Assembly (NCBI RefSeq): GCF_947497005.1
Contig: NZ_CANMFF010000002.1
Coordinates: 310,001 to 374,000 of the forward strand
Direction of reading: 5' to 3'
Source: an uncultured Ruegeria sp.
Lineage (GTDB): Bacteria > Pseudomonadota > Alphaproteobacteria > Rhodobacterales > Rhodobacteraceae
Length of the DNA: 64,000 nucleotides
Under the pieces are notes generated by a model. The model did not search any database. It saw nothing but the letters and a program-made list of their open reading frames with translations, and was not told the origin of the DNA. Position 1 is the first letter of the stretch. Every line of letters begins with the position of its first letter. Position numbers and translations under genes: made by a program. Shown here piece by piece: positions 63,998-64,000 of this stretch.

Positions 63998-64000
63998 GGT

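Noticed and set aside
1..64000. CRISPR arrays, prophage, integrons or genomic islands
   Set aside because: No regularly spaced repeats, integrase, phage structural gene or compositional break was seen; the tRNA genes have no adjacent integrase.

Overview
This 64-kb window reads as a stretch of core chromosome from a marine Roseobacter-group alphaproteobacterium (Rhodobacterales, Ruegeria/Phaeobacter-like). The pointers are the dusB-ntrB-ntrC-ntrY-ntrX block with an NtrC that lacks the sigma-54 contact loop (as in Rhodobacter), a fused IspDF, an Asp-type HemB, the alphaproteobacterial Usg protein, a trkA-trkH-hfq-hflX run, and Roseobacter-style intergenic repeats. The DNA is moderately GC-rich and gene-dense. 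No prophage, insertion sequence, CRISPR array or integron is visible.

Layout. 0-2.3 kb (minus): ispDF, pgpA and cinA, overlapping by ATGA junctions and ending at a bidirectional terminator. 2.4-9.7 kb (plus): dusB-ntrBC-ntrYX, nitrogen sensing and control. 10.3-15.2 kb (plus): trkAH potassium uptake, hfq, hflX and a small monooxygenase-fold protein. 15.2-20.0 kb (minus): a SnoaL-like protein, a penicillin-acylase-family hydrolase, a SYLF lipoprotein and hemB. 20.2-24.2 kb (plus): a small membrane protein and mfd. 24.3-29.5 kb (minus): an acyl-CoA synthetase, a FrnE-like DsbA protein, a Bcr/CflA exporter and a histidine-rich TPR protein, with a divergent XRE-cupin regulator at the head. 30.4-33.1 kb: an unusual stretch with a gene-poor gap, an orphan YejA-type binding protein and a likely small RNA gene with its own promoter and terminator.

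33-45 kb: bdhA, patatin, DUF502, psuG-psuK, a HupE/UreJ-like protein, a degenerate ThiE-like protein, trmJ, heme A synthase, an M32 carboxypeptidase, a two-domain DsbA/HCCA-isomerase protein and a hemolysin-III protein. 45-54 kb: gyrA, usg, a second SYLF protein, a cysteine-rich radical SAM protein and a zwf-pgl-pgi operon. 54-64 kb: an acyl-CoA ligase, a duplicated tRNA-Asn unit, an MBL hydrolase, an EnvZ-like kinase without an adjacent regulator, an unrecognised acidic protein, a CAU tRNA that looks like tRNA-Ile2, purM-purN, rnd, a lipoprotein, sufE and a DUF1638 gene at the right edge.

Most of the window is conserved housekeeping. The parts that best repay a second look are the small RNA candidate at about 32.89-32.97 kb with the palindrome between it and yejA, the 557-bp gene-free stretch at 30.4 kb, the radical SAM protein at 49.1-50.1 kb, the histidine-cluster TPR protein at 24.3-26.0 kb, and the tandem DsbA-fold protein at 43.1-44.3 kb.
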